Of a stretch of 64,000 bases of DNA, positions 37,321 to 46,365 are shown piece after piece (positions within the stretch are counted from its first letter, which is position 1; the number at the start of each line of letters is the position of its first letter). The notes beneath the pieces were generated by a model. It was not told the origin of the DNA. It saw only the letters and a list, made by a program, of their open reading frames with translations, and did not search any database. The translations under genes and the position numbers were made by a program. The stretch lies in NCBI RefSeq assembly GCF_003315295.1, contig NZ_QNRI01000007.1, forward strand, positions 1-64,000, given 5' to 3'. This DNA is from Paraliobacillus ryukyuensis. GTDB lineage: Bacteria; Bacillota; Bacilli; Bacillales; Amphibacillaceae.

Positions 37321-38271
37321 ATGACCTATATTTTATTAATTATTGGATTCGTTTTACTTATTAAAGGTGCCGACTTTTTTGTTGATGGAGCTTCTAAAAT
37401 TGCAACTTCATTACGCGTATCACCGCTTTTAATAGGACTAACAATTGTGGCTTTCGGGACCAGTGCCCCAGAAGCAACAGTCAGTATTGTTGCTGCGTTG
37501 GAAGGAAGTGCTGGTGTAACTATTGGAAATATTGTCGGGAGTAACATATTCAACATTACATTAGTGGTTGGAATTGGTGCACTCATCTTACCGTTGAAAG
37601 TAGAAAGTGAGACCATTCGAAAAGAAATTCCTTTCACGCTATTAGCAGGGGTTGCCATGCTTATCCTGTTGAGTGATATAACCTTACAGGGATCAGCTAG
37701 TAACGTCATTACTCGAAGCGACGGGATTATTTTATTATTATTTTTTGCTATCTTTTTATATTATATATTCGAAGTTGCCCGGAATAGTCGTAATCAGTTA
37801 GAAACTGTACCACAAGACAAATCCTCTTGGGGGAAAAATATATTTTATACCATTGTCGGACTGGCTGCCATTGTCTTTGGTGGCGAACTAGTGGTTAGTA
37901 ATGCTTCTAAAATAGCTATCTCATTTGGTATGAGTGAAACGTTGGTTGGTTTAACCATTGTTGCGGTCGGTACATCATTACCTGAACTGATTACTTCTAT
38001 TACAGCTGCAATAAAAAAAGAAACAGATATTGCCTTAGGAAACATTGTAGGAAGTAATATTTTTAATTTATTTTTTGTGTTAGGGTTAACCTCGGTTATT
38101 TCCCCGCTGGCAGTTGAAAATAAAATATTTGTTGATGTCATCGTAATGAATATTTTAACGATTATATTACTAGTATTTTCGAGAACCAACTTTAAAATTG
38201 GACGATTAGAAGGAACTTTACTGACTGTGTCATACATTTTTTATATGGTGTTTATTATTTTGAGGAATTAA
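37321..38271 (+). CDS. CaCA-family cation exchanger (YrbG-like), probable Mn2+-responsive
   Basis: The 316-residue exchanger has about ten helices and two alpha repeats, each with the ion-binding motif: GTSAPE (residues 46-51) and GTSLPE (217-222). Each is followed by IVGSNIFN. The family exchanges Ca2+ or other divalent cations for Na+ or H+. GGAGG places the start at ATG 37321, not the ATG 33 bases earlier. The Mn2+ riboswitch in its leader suggests manganese efflux here. A strong terminator follows, so it is monocistronic. Confidence 0.88.
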   Translation: MTYILLIIGFVLLIKGADFFVDGASKIATSLRVSPLLIGLTIVAFGTSAPEATVSIVAALEGSAGVTIGNIVGSNIFNITLVVGIGALILPLKVESETIRKEIPFTLLAGVAMLILLSDITLQGSASNVITRSDGIILLLFFAIFLYYIFEVARNSRNQLETVPQDKSSWGKNIFYTIVGLAAIVFGGELVVSNASKIAISFGMSETLVGLTIVAVGTSLPELITSITAAIKKETDIALGNIVGSNIFNLFFVLGLTSVISPLAVENKIFVDVIVMNILTIILLVFSRTNFKIGRLEGTLLTVSYIFYMVFIILRN

Positions 38272-38272
38272 C

Positions 38273-38321
38273 AAAAATCCTAATCCACGCTGCTAAAGTA
38301 TTGGCTCGGATTAGGATTTTT
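38273..38321 (+). terminator. terminator of the exchanger gene
   Basis: Fourteen-base arms AAAAATCCTAATCC / GGATTAGGATTTTT. Confidence 0.9.
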
Positions 38322-38390
38322 CTATAGTAATAGACGTTTGCTAGCTTTGATTGTATAATATAGTAAATTCGAATATGAAAGGAGACATTA

Positions 38391-39310
38391 ATGAAAACAA
38401 GAAATAAAACAAAGGAATTAATTATCTACGACTATCTAGTAAATCGTAAGCCATTATCTTCTGAAGAGACAACGAAATACGAAAGCTTAACAAAAGGGTA
38501 CACTGGTGAAATAGCATTTGACAAACAAATAGAGCAACTAAAACAAAATCATCTTATCCTACGTGATCTGTGGTTATTCCATAACAAAAAAGCGTTTCAA
38601 ATGGATACCGCCATTATCATGGATCATATATTTCATGTTTATGAAGTTAAGAATTATGTTGGTGAATACTATTATGAAAATGACAAGCTATACACACTTT
38701 CTGGAAAACAAATTGACGACCCATTATTACAATTAAAACGAACTGAATCATTGCTTCTCAATTACTTCGCCAATTAGGTTATCACATCCCCGTCTGTACA
38801 CATCTCGTTTTTATCAATCCTGAATGCACCATTTTTCAAGCACCGAGAAACAAAGGGATTATCTTACCCACACAACTCAATCAATACTTTCATTCCTTTC
38901 AATCTACTAAATCATTAGATTCCACCCAATATCATTTAGCGGAAAAATTGAAGTCTATTCGTTTACAACAATCACCCTATGCGCAAACACCTGAATATCA
39001 GTACGATAAATTAAAGAAAGGAACCCCTTGCCCACAATGCGGAAATTTTTACACAAACGTGAAAGGAAAAATGTGCATCTGTGATACATGTGGTACACGC
39101 GAATCCGTAACCATAGCTATTTTACACAATGTAAAAGAATTTATGATCCTTTTTCCAAATCAGCGAATCACAACCGCTAAAATAATAGAATGGTGCTGTC
39201 TTCCTGTTGCTAAACATCGCTTTAAATACTGCCTACAAAAATACCTTTATACTAATGGAAAAAATAAAGGAGCTTACTACCTATCATTCAAAGATAATTA
39301 CAATAATTAG
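38391..39310 (+). pseudogene. NERD-domain protein, frameshifted
   Basis: The first frame (to TAG 38775-38777) carries a nuclease-related domain (YTGEIAFDKQIEQL; ILRDLWL; VYEVKNYVGEYYYE). It breaks after RTESLLLNY. A second frame takes up at about 38767 with RQLGYHIPVCTHLVFINPE, continues through a helical linker, a zinc ribbon (CPQCG and CDTCG) and a C-terminal helical region, and stops at 39308-39310. One missing base near 38766-38770 explains the break. The joined protein would be about 306 residues, normal for the family. GAAAGGAG precedes ATG 38391. NERD proteins are thought to act on nucleic acids, with role unproven. Confidence 0.82.
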
Positions 39311-39400
39311 AACAGATGACTTGTTTAATGCAGAAATCTCTTATGTGGTTACTTGAGATTTCTGCATTATATTTTTTTATTAAGAAAAGCTCAGATGACA

Positions 39401-40226
39401 CTGCCTACGTTTTATGCTATATACCTTTTTATGGAACAAATCTCTTAGCTCGCTGCCTACGGTTTGTACTATATATCCTTTTATGGCATAAATCTCTTAG
39501 CTCGCTGTCTACGGTTTGTACTATATACCCTTTTATGGCATAAATCTCTTAGCTCGCTGTCTACGGTTTGCGCTATAAACCCTTTTATAGCATAAATCTC
39601 TTAGCTCGCTGTCTACGGTTTTTGCTATATATCCTTTTATAGCATAAATCTCTTAGGTTGCTGCATACGGTTTGTGCTATATATCCTTTTATGGCATAAA
39701 TCTCTTAGCTCACTGTCTACGGTTTGTGCTATATATCCTTTTATGACATAAATCTCTTATCACGTTGCCTACGGTTTGTGCTATATATCCTTTTATGGCA
39801 CAAATCTGTTAGCTCGCTGTTTACGGTTTTTGCTATATATCCTTTTATGACATAAATCTCTTAGCTCGCTGTCTACGGTTTTTGCTATATACCTTTTTAT
39901 GGAACAAATCTGTTAGCTCGCTGCAAGCGGTTTGTGCTATATACCTTTTTATGGAACAAAACTGTTAGCTCGCTGCTAGCGGTTTGTGCTATATACCTTT
40001 TTATGGAACAAATCTGTTAGCTCGCTGCTAGCGGTTTTTGCTATATACCTTTTTATGGAACAAAACTGTTAGCTCGCTGCTAGCGGTTTGTGCTATATAC
40101 CTTTTTATGGAACAAATCTGTTAGCTCGCTGCTAGCGGTTTTTGCTATATATCCTTTTATGACATAAATCTCTTATCACGTTGCCTACGGTTTGTGCTAT
40201 ATACCTTTTATGGCAAAAAACTATAG
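39401..40226. repeat. 52-bp tandem repeat array, about 16 copies
   Basis: Copies begin at 39401, 39453, 39505 and so on, every 52 bases exactly, to 40181, where the last is partial. A typical unit runs CTGTCTACGGTTTGTGCTAT, ATATCCTTTTATGGCATAAA, TCTCTTAGCTCG. Two subtypes exist. Copies 2-9 mostly have ATCCTTTTATGGCATAAATCTC. Copies 10-14 have ACCTTTTTATGGAACAAA(A/T)CTG and CTGCTAGCGG. Copies 11-15 alternate in a 104-bp rhythm. Copies 7-8 and 15-16 share the variant junction CTCTTATCACGTTGCC. The period is not a multiple of three and the reading frames are short, so it is not coding. There are no unique spacers, so it is not a CRISPR array. Confidence 0.95.
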
Positions 40227-40232
40227 TAAATT

Positions 40233-40511
40233 TTAGAACTCATCAAGAAGAAAAGCTCCAATGATAAAAAATGATAGGAAGAAAAGCAATATTAAAGCTA
40301 CACCAAAATATTTCAATAGACTCGTTTCTCGTTTGATTAATGCTATTATCATTGTGATGAAGGAAAGTAGAATGAGTATGCCACTGCTTTGTATTAATAC
40401 GTTATAACTTGCGTTTGAATTAGTATTTTCTATCAAAATCATATACAGTGAAAAAAGAAGAAGTGCACAAAAGCTAATGATAAAAGTAATTTTAGAAAAT
40501 ATATTTTTCAT
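40233..40511 (-). CDS. small three-helix membrane protein
   Basis: The 92-residue hydrophobic protein has helices at about 8-27, 37-60 and 68-88. GAAAGGA lies eight bases before ATG 40511. No family is recognised. It begins next to the 52-bp repeat array, and its transcript would run into the array. Confidence 0.6.
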   Translation of the reverse strand: MKNIFSKITFIISFCALLLFSLYMILIENTNSNASYNVLIQSSGILILLSFITMIIALIKRETSLLKYFGVALILLFFLSFFIIGAFLLDEF

Positions 40512-40635
40512 GAAATCGTCCTTTCCATTTTATAGCAATATTAAATCATTAAATGTTTGATTTCAATAACAAAATGGAACAGCGTAATTCTATAATTATT
40601 CAAGTTTTAATCATCAAAAGTTACGAACCTATTAA

Positions 40636-40667
40636 AAATCCGAACAATTCAATAATTGTTCGGATTC
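40636..40667 (-). terminator. terminator of the LysM-NlpC/P60 gene
   Basis: AATCCGAACAATT and AATTGTTCGGATT are followed on the minus strand by TTT. Confidence 0.8.
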
Positions 40668-40685
40668 CAGAAGATATTTTGTCGT

Positions 40686-41300
40686 TTAAATCACTCGCTG
40701 CGCCCAAAGAAATCGATTGTAGCTCCATGATCCCCAAATAGATAAGATTACTACGTCTTTCTTGGAATTTAAGTTTGAGATCCAATATCCATCTCCAATG
40801 TAGATGCCAACATGTGACACCTTGCCGTTATCACCAAAGAACATGAGATCACCTTTTTTCAATGCTACATTTCCATTTTTATCGTAAAAAGGAACGGGTG
40901 TACCAACCCACGAAGCTTGTTGCCAACTGACTCTTGGTAGCCAAATACCAAATTTTTCATAAATGTGTTTTGTCCAACTGGAACAATCTGCTACACGAGG
41001 ACTTCTGGAATAATCTGCTCCTAATTGATAGGTTGTTACTTCCTCTAAACTAACAGCATAATCAATAATATCTTGTGCTAAATGATTACTCGTCCTAACA
41101 TTGATTCGTTGACCGACATCAATCTTACTTGGATTAGCAATTTGTGGGTTTAGGCTTATTAAATCCCGATAATTCATTTGATGTTTTTGCGCTATTTTCC
41201 ACATGGAGTCACCTGGCTTCACGTAGTATTCCGCTCCTACCATTTGCGGACTTAGCAATAACATAAAAACCGCTAGAATCATACAAACAATTTTTTTCAT
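40686..41300 (-). CDS. secreted LysM-NlpC/P60 peptidoglycan hydrolase
   Basis: The 204-residue protein has a signal peptide (1-23), one LysM wall-binding domain (about 25-69, YYVKPGDSMWKIAQKH) and an NlpC/P60 catalytic domain. The latter has Cys106 (VADCSSW), His163 (VSHVGIYIG) and a third polar residue near Asn176/178. It probably cuts gamma-D-glutamyl-diamino acid bonds in wall peptides. GTGAGG precedes ATG 41300. It is monocistronic and divergent from the DUF2207 gene. Confidence 0.9.
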   Translation of the reverse strand: MKKIVCMILAVFMLLLSPQMVGAEYYVKPGDSMWKIAQKHQMNYRDLISLNPQIANPSKIDVGQRINVRTSNHLAQDIIDYAVSLEEVTTYQLGADYSRSPRVADCSSWTKHIYEKFGIWLPRVSWQQASWVGTPVPFYDKNGNVALKKGDLMFFGDNGKVSHVGIYIGDGYWISNLNSKKDVVILSIWGSWSYNRFLWAQRVI

Positions 41301-41451
41301 GATTTATTTTACCTCACTTTTATTATTCTTCACTAGCATTATTTAGATTAGTATTAGATATATAAGATTAAATATGTACCTTTGCTGATATACATAATGA
41401 AACTTTTCACATTTTTAATTCGTATAAAAAAACAGAGGAGCGTGAACTATA

Positions 41452-43146
41452 ATGAAAAAAATCACCCTACTATTTGCTTTCATTTTTTCTATGTTTATTT
41501 TACCGATACAAGTTCTTGCTGTTGATTTTTCAATTGATAAAACAACAATTCATAGTTATTTACAAGAAAATGGAGATGTAAAGGTAACGGAACAATATAC
41601 ATATACATTCGACGGAGACTTTAATGGTATTACCCGGACGTTAATCCCAAAAGAAAACACTCAAATTACCAACTTTCAAGCTTTTGAAAGTAATCAAGCA
41701 CTAAACGTAGAACAAGATGACAATCTTTATAAAATACATCGCAAGGGTTCAGACCAGAAAATTACGATTGATTTATCGTATACGATTAAAAACGGTGTTG
41801 AGGTGTATACCGATATGGCAGAGTTTTACTGGCCATTTTTTGATAGTAGTAATGAGGCAACTTATCATAGCATGGATATTTACATTCACCCACCTAAGCC
41901 AACTGAGCAAGTGCTAACCTTAGGTTACGATCAAGCGTATAAAACAAATACATCAGATCCAGATAGTGTCGTCCATTTTGCTATGGGTGAAGTCGAAAGT
42001 GGTACAAATGGAGATATTCGAGTGGCTTATGATGCAGTTTTATTCCCAAGTGTAACTGAAATAAATAATACAACCATACGTGATGATATTTTAGCTGATC
42101 AAACAAAACTAGAGGAACAGGCTCACGCCTATGAAAATAGACGAGCATTATTAAAAACCATAGCACCTTATGTGATTGCTGTATTTTTTATTTTCCTATC
42201 CGTGTTATTATTCAAAGCGTGGAGCAAAAGAAAACAAACGCAATGGGAAGCGCAACGCAGGTCGGCACTATCGCAAAGCTTAGCAAGTAATGAAATGAGT
42301 CTACCAGCAAATATCTATTACATGCATCCATCATCTCCAGGTGGAGAACTGATTTCCGCCTCCTTGCTAGATCTTGTGAGAAAAGGATATGTAGAACAAG
42401 CCGGGGAAAATGAATTCATTGTTGTAAATAAATCGACAGAACATCAGCATGAGCAATTACTAATCAATTGGTTATTTTATGAAATCGGTGAAAATGGTCA
42501 CTTTACGTTGAAAGATATTGAAAGCTATATAGGGAATAAAGAGAACCATAGCGTATATCGTGAAGATTTTGATACTTGGTTTAAGGCTGTTCGAGCTGAA
42601 GTAAACAAAAAGCATTTAAGCGAAACGAAAAAAGGATTGCGTTGGACGGTAGGGGTAAGCAGTATCTTACTTATACCCTTCACAATCTCACTTGGAGTCC
42701 ATTCCCTTTTCATGTGGATGTCTACTTCTATCATTCTAAACTTAGCACTACTTCTATTCGCTATTCTTTATCAACCCAAAACGGTTCAAGGGTTAAGAAT
42801 AAAACAACAATGGCAAACATTTAGTAGTTCATACGACACAATCAGCTGGAAAGAGTGGAACAACTGGCTGAACGATGAACAAATGCAAGCCTTTATCTAC
42901 TCGGTTGGTACCGGTAATAAACAATTGAAAAACAAAAGTGAAAGTCTTTTCAAAGGGCTATCCAGTTCAATGATGAATTATTCGGGTATACAGACGAATG
43001 AGGTACTGGTATTTATCTTGCTTTCGAATATGATGACAGAGGAATTTAACGAAGCAAACACAACTGTCTACGCGCATTCTACCGGTGGTGTTTCTGGCGG
43101 TGGATCAGGAGTTGGCGGTGGTGGTGGCGGTTCTGGGGCATTTTAA
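41452..43146 (+). CDS. DUF2207 membrane protein
   Basis: The 564-residue protein has a signal peptide (1-23) and an extracellular DUF2207 beta domain (about 25-220, with YTYTFDGDFNGITRTL and FYWPFFD). Helices lie near 237-257 and 405-440, flanking cytoplasmic winged-helix-like segments. The C terminus is very glycine-rich (GGVSGGGSGVGGGGGGSGAF), as is usual in the family. Function is unknown. AGAGGAG precedes ATG 41452. It ends in a strong hairpin. Confidence 0.87.
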   Translation: MKKITLLFAFIFSMFILPIQVLAVDFSIDKTTIHSYLQENGDVKVTEQYTYTFDGDFNGITRTLIPKENTQITNFQAFESNQALNVEQDDNLYKIHRKGSDQKITIDLSYTIKNGVEVYTDMAEFYWPFFDSSNEATYHSMDIYIHPPKPTEQVLTLGYDQAYKTNTSDPDSVVHFAMGEVESGTNGDIRVAYDAVLFPSVTEINNTTIRDDILADQTKLEEQAHAYENRRALLKTIAPYVIAVFFIFLSVLLFKAWSKRKQTQWEAQRRSALSQSLASNEMSLPANIYYMHPSSPGGELISASLLDLVRKGYVEQAGENEFIVVNKSTEHQHEQLLINWLFYEIGENGHFTLKDIESYIGNKENHSVYREDFDTWFKAVRAEVNKKHLSETKKGLRWTVGVSSILLIPFTISLGVHSLFMWMSTSIILNLALLLFAILYQPKTVQGLRIKQQWQTFSSSYDTISWKEWNNWLNDEQMQAFIYSVGTGNKQLKNKSESLFKGLSSSMMNYSGIQTNEVLVFILLSNMMTEEFNEANTTVYAHSTGGVSGGGSGVGGGGGGSGAF

Positions 43147-43158
43147 TTACTAACTATC

Positions 43159-43198
43159 AAAAAGGTTTCGATCACAACTTGCTGATCGAAACCTTTTT
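43159..43198. terminator. bidirectional terminator
   Basis: Sixteen-base arms AAAAAGGTTTCGATCA / TGATCGAAACCTTTTT between the convergent DUF2207 gene and copper operon. Confidence 0.92.
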
Positions 43199-43222
43199 GT
43201 AGTATTAAGTATGTTATTTTCA

Positions 43223-43429
43223 TTAAGCCTCAACATCATAGCCTTGATCTTCTACAGCCTCTTTCATTGCTTCAAATGATACTCTTGCATCATCATAAGC
43301 AACATCTACTGTACCTGCATCTAAATTAACGTCGGCTGAAGTTACGCCCTCAAGATTGTTCAATGCGCCTTCTACAGCCGTTTTGCAATGACCACAAGAC
43401 ATACCTTGTACATTTAGTGTTTTTTCCAT
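43223..43429 (-). CDS. copZ: copper chaperone CopZ
   Basis: The 68-residue ferredoxin-like HMA domain has the Cu(I)-binding motif GMSCGHC (Cys12 and Cys15). It delivers Cu(I) to the CopA ATPase encoded 30 bases upstream. AAGGGGGTG precedes ATG 43429. It is the last gene of csoR-copA-copZ. Confidence 0.94.
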   Translation of the reverse strand: MEKTLNVQGMSCGHCKTAVEGALNNLEGVTSADVNLDAGTVDVAYDDARVSFEAMKEAVEDQGYDVEA

Positions 43430-43459
43430 GATTTTTTCACCCCCTTTAAATAGTTGTGT

Positions 43460-45844
43460 TTATAATTTAGTGCGTTTTAAACGCAGTGAGTTAGAAACAA
43501 CGCTCACAGAGCTTAATGCCATGGCTGCACCTGCGACCCATGGTGCCAGCAACCCTAAAGCTGCAACTGGAATTCCTGCCGTATTGTATCCAAAAGCCCA
43601 GAAAAGATTTTGACGAATATTTCTAATGGTTGCATGACTAATCGCAATTGCTTTTGGTAACAGTAATAATTCCCCGCCAAGAATCGTAACGTCTGCTGTT
43701 TCGATTGCAACATCTGTTCCAGTGCCAATGGCAATCCCAATGTCTGCGATAGCTAATGCTGGAGCATCATTGACTCCATCGCCGACCATTGCTACTTTCT
43801 TACCTTGCAGTTGAATCTCTTTGACCCGATCTGCTTTTTCTTCTGGTAACACTTGCGCAATCACTTGATCTATGCCAACTTGCTTGGCAATTGCTTGGGC
43901 AGTACGATCGTTGTCACCAGTTAGCATAATTACTGCTAAGCCTTGTGCTTGTAATTGCTGAATAGCTTGTGGAGCTGTCTCTTTAATCGTATCAGCCACA
44001 GCAACAATCCCTCGAAATACGCCATCAATAGCGATCAACATTGCTGTTTTACCTTCGATTTCATACGCCGCCAGTTGGTGTTCTGCTTCACCAACTTCGA
44101 TATTACGCTCATTCATTAACTTTCGATTTCCTACAAAAATTTCCTTGCCATTAATCGTGGTCTCAATACCATGGCCAGGAATCGCATCAAATGCTTCTAC
44201 TTCAAGAAAATTAACACCCTGCTCTGTTGCGTATGCTACAATTGCCTCTGCTAGTGGGTGCTCCGAACCTTTTTCGGCACTGGCAAGTAATTGTAACGCT
44301 TCTTGATCACCAGTAAAGTCGGTTACTTCCGGTTTCCCTTTGGTAATCGTACCTGTTTTATCAAGTACAATCGCTTCAAGTTGGTGCGTTTTTTCTAAAT
44401 GCTCGCCACCTTTAAACAAGATGCCATTGGCTGCAGCTTTCCCGGTTCCAACCATAATGGAAGTTGGTGTGGCAAGCCCCAACGCACAAGGACAGGCAAT
44501 TACTAAAACGGCGATCGATGCTACTAAAGCCGTTTCAAACTGGCCAGGTTGAACAAGCGTAATCCAAGTGATAAACGTTAAAACCGCGATCCCTACCACG
44601 ATTGGCACAAAGTAACCTGAAATCACATCAGCCAACCGTTGGATCGGCGCTTTAGAGCCTTGCGCATCTTCTACAATTTTCACGATTGATGCTAAGGCAG
44701 TATCTTTCCCTACTTTGGTTGCTTCCATTTCAATGGAACCATTCTTATTAATGGTAGAACCGATTAACGTTGCATCTACTTCTTTTTCAACCGGAATCGA
44801 TTCACCGGTAATCATTGATTCGTCTACCGACGTTCTTCCTTTCATCACTTTACCGTCTACCGGTATTTTTTCACCTGGTTTCACAATGAGGTGATCGCCA
44901 ACGACAACATCTTCAACAGGGATCATGCTTTCGTCACCATTTCGGATAACACGTGCTTCTTTTGCTTGTAAATTTAATAAGGATGAAAGTGCATTCGTTG
45001 TTTGATTTTTCGCGCGTGCTTCTAAATATTTACCAAATAATATTAACGTAATTAAGACTGCACTCGTTTCAAAATATAAATGCGGGTCATATGAAGGATT
45101 ACCTATTGTTTTGACAGCTTCATATAAACTGTAAAAATAAGCAGCACTTGTTCCTAAAGCCACGAGTACATCCATATTTGCACCACCATTACGGAGGTTT
45201 TTATACGCTCCTACATAAAATTGCCAACCAATGATAAATTGAACGGGTGTTGCCAATGCAAATTGGAACCATGGATTCATCAAAATAACTGGCATCGGTA
45301 ATTGAAATAAATGGACAAACATCGTTAATAATAATGGTGCTGCTAATACAGCAGAAACAAGCAATTTCATTTTTTTGTTTCGCATTTCTTTCGCTTTATG
45401 CGTTTGTTTTTCTGTTGGTTCGACTTTTAATTTAGCATCATAGCCAATATCTTGAATCTTATCAATTAATCCTTTGGTATCAATGAGTTCTGGATTATAT
45501 TCGACCGAGGCTGCTTCTGTTGTTAAATTAACGTTAGCTATTTTCACTCCAGCCTGTTTATTTAATACTTTTTCAATACGTGTGGAACAAGCAGCACAGG
45601 TCATGCCGAAGACATCTAACTCAGTTTTCTCCGTTAAAACGCCGTAACCAATGTTGACAATTTTTTTGGTAATACTCTCCACGGAAGCTTGGCTAGCATC
45701 ATAATCAATCGTCGCTTTTTCAGTGGTTAAATTGACATGCGCTTCGACACCATCCATTTTATTTAATACCTTCTCTATCCGGCTCGAGCAGGCAGCACAA
45801 GTCATTCCTATAATACTAAGGGTCATATGGTTTCTCTCCGTCAT
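43460..45844 (-). CDS. copA: copper-exporting P1B-type ATPase CopA
   Basis: The 794-residue pump has two N-terminal HMA domains (GMTCAACS near 13-20 and GMTCAACS near 84-91) and eight predicted helices. The membrane metal site is CPC (in VIACPCALG). TGES, DKTGT (phosphorylated aspartate), the HP dipeptide in SEHPLAEAI, and [10 protein letters not shown] are present. It exports Cu(I). AAGGAGG precedes ATG 45844. It is co-transcribed with csoR and copZ, with no lesions. Confidence 0.96.
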   Translation of the reverse strand: MTERNHMTLSIIGMTCAACSSRIEKVLNKMDGVEAHVNLTTEKATIDYDASQASVESITKKIVNIGYGVLTEKTELDVFGMTCAACSTRIEKVLNKQAGVKIANVNLTTEAASVEYNPELIDTKGLIDKIQDIGYDAKLKVEPTEKQTHKAKEMRNKKMKLLVSAVLAAPLLLTMFVHLFQLPMPVILMNPWFQFALATPVQFIIGWQFYVGAYKNLRNGGANMDVLVALGTSAAYFYSLYEAVKTIGNPSYDPHLYFETSAVLITLILFGKYLEARAKNQTTNALSSLLNLQAKEARVIRNGDESMIPVEDVVVGDHLIVKPGEKIPVDGKVMKGRTSVDESMITGESIPVEKEVDATLIGSTINKNGSIEMEATKVGKDTALASIVKIVEDAQGSKAPIQRLADVISGYFVPIVVGIAVLTFITWITLVQPGQFETALVASIAVLVIACPCALGLATPTSIMVGTGKAAANGILFKGGEHLEKTHQLEAIVLDKTGTITKGKPEVTDFTGDQEALQLLASAEKGSEHPLAEAIVAYATEQGVNFLEVEAFDAIPGHGIETTINGKEIFVGNRKLMNERNIEVGEAEHQLAAYEIEGKTAMLIAIDGVFRGIVAVADTIKETAPQAIQQLQAQGLAVIMLTGDNDRTAQAIAKQVGIDQVIAQVLPEEKADRVKEIQLQGKKVAMVGDGVNDAPALAIADIGIAIGTGTDVAIETADVTILGGELLLLPKAIAISHATIRNIRQNLFWAFGYNTAGIPVAALGLLAPWVAGAAMALSSVSVVSNSLRLKRTKL

Positions 45845-45856
45845 GATCGTTCCTCC

Positions 45857-46159
45857 TTACTTAGAAAATTGTTTCAGTACGTTCATTAACTCTTCAATGG
45901 TTTCTTGGCCTTCACCTTTTTGAATGGCATCACTCACACAGTGTTTCATATGACGTTCTGTGACCGAGAAGCCAACATTTTTAAGCGCGGCCTGAATTGC
46001 ACTGATTTGAACCAATATATCCATGCAGTAACGATCATCTTCAACCATTTTTTGAATGCCTCGCACTTGACCCTCTATCCTTTTTAAACGATTAATCACT
46101 TTATCTTTTTCTTCTTGTGTTCTAGGAGTACTTGGGTGATCATGTAAAAATTCATCCAT
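45857..46159 (-). CDS. csoR: copper-sensing repressor CsoR
   Basis: The 100-residue four-helix-type repressor has the Cu(I) ligands Cys45, His70 and Cys74, with the same numbering as B. subtilis CsoR. Cu(I) releases it from the operator. ATG 46159 lies eight bases after GGAAG; GTG 46168 overlaps that site. It is first gene of csoR-copA-copZ and represses its own promoter. Confidence 0.94.
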   Translation of the reverse strand: MDEFLHDHPSTPRTQEEKDKVINRLKRIEGQVRGIQKMVEDDRYCMDILVQISAIQAALKNVGFSVTERHMKHCVSDAIQKGEGQETIEELMNVLKQFSK

Positions 46160-46188
46160 GTCTATCACTTCCTTTTCTTTATAATTTT

Positions 46189-46217
46189 ACTATACCCCCG
46201 TATAGTATATATGTCAA
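46189..46217 (-). promoter_or_regulatory. copper operon promoter overlapped by a CsoR operator
   Basis: TTGACA (46212-46217) and TATAGT (46189-46194) are separated by 17 bases. The palindrome ACTATAC-GGGG-GTATAGT (46189-46206) covers the -10 box and most of the spacer, with the G-tract typical of CsoR sites. Confidence 0.85.
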
Positions 46218-46309
46218 TGAAATACCCTTGAATTAAAGTCAGTTTTATTTTTAGTCTGGATTATTACAAAAATGACATACACGACAAAGATAGTGGAAAA
46301 ACAGCCATC

Positions 46310-46345
46310 AAAAAAACTAGATACCCTATCTTTCAAAGTATCCAG
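46310..46345 (-). terminator. terminator of the amidohydrolase operon
   Basis: CTGGATAC / GTATCTAG (one G-T pair) is followed on the minus strand by seven Ts. Confidence 0.75.
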
Positions 46346-46365
46346 CTTTTATTAATTATATTCTA

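Noticed and set aside
39316-39543. Plus-strand ORF of 75 codons running into the 52-bp repeats
   Set aside because: The repeat period is not a multiple of three, the ORF has no ribosome site, and its sequence is translated repeat.
39401-40226. CRISPR array
   Set aside because: The units are contiguous with no unique spacers and no cas genes are present.
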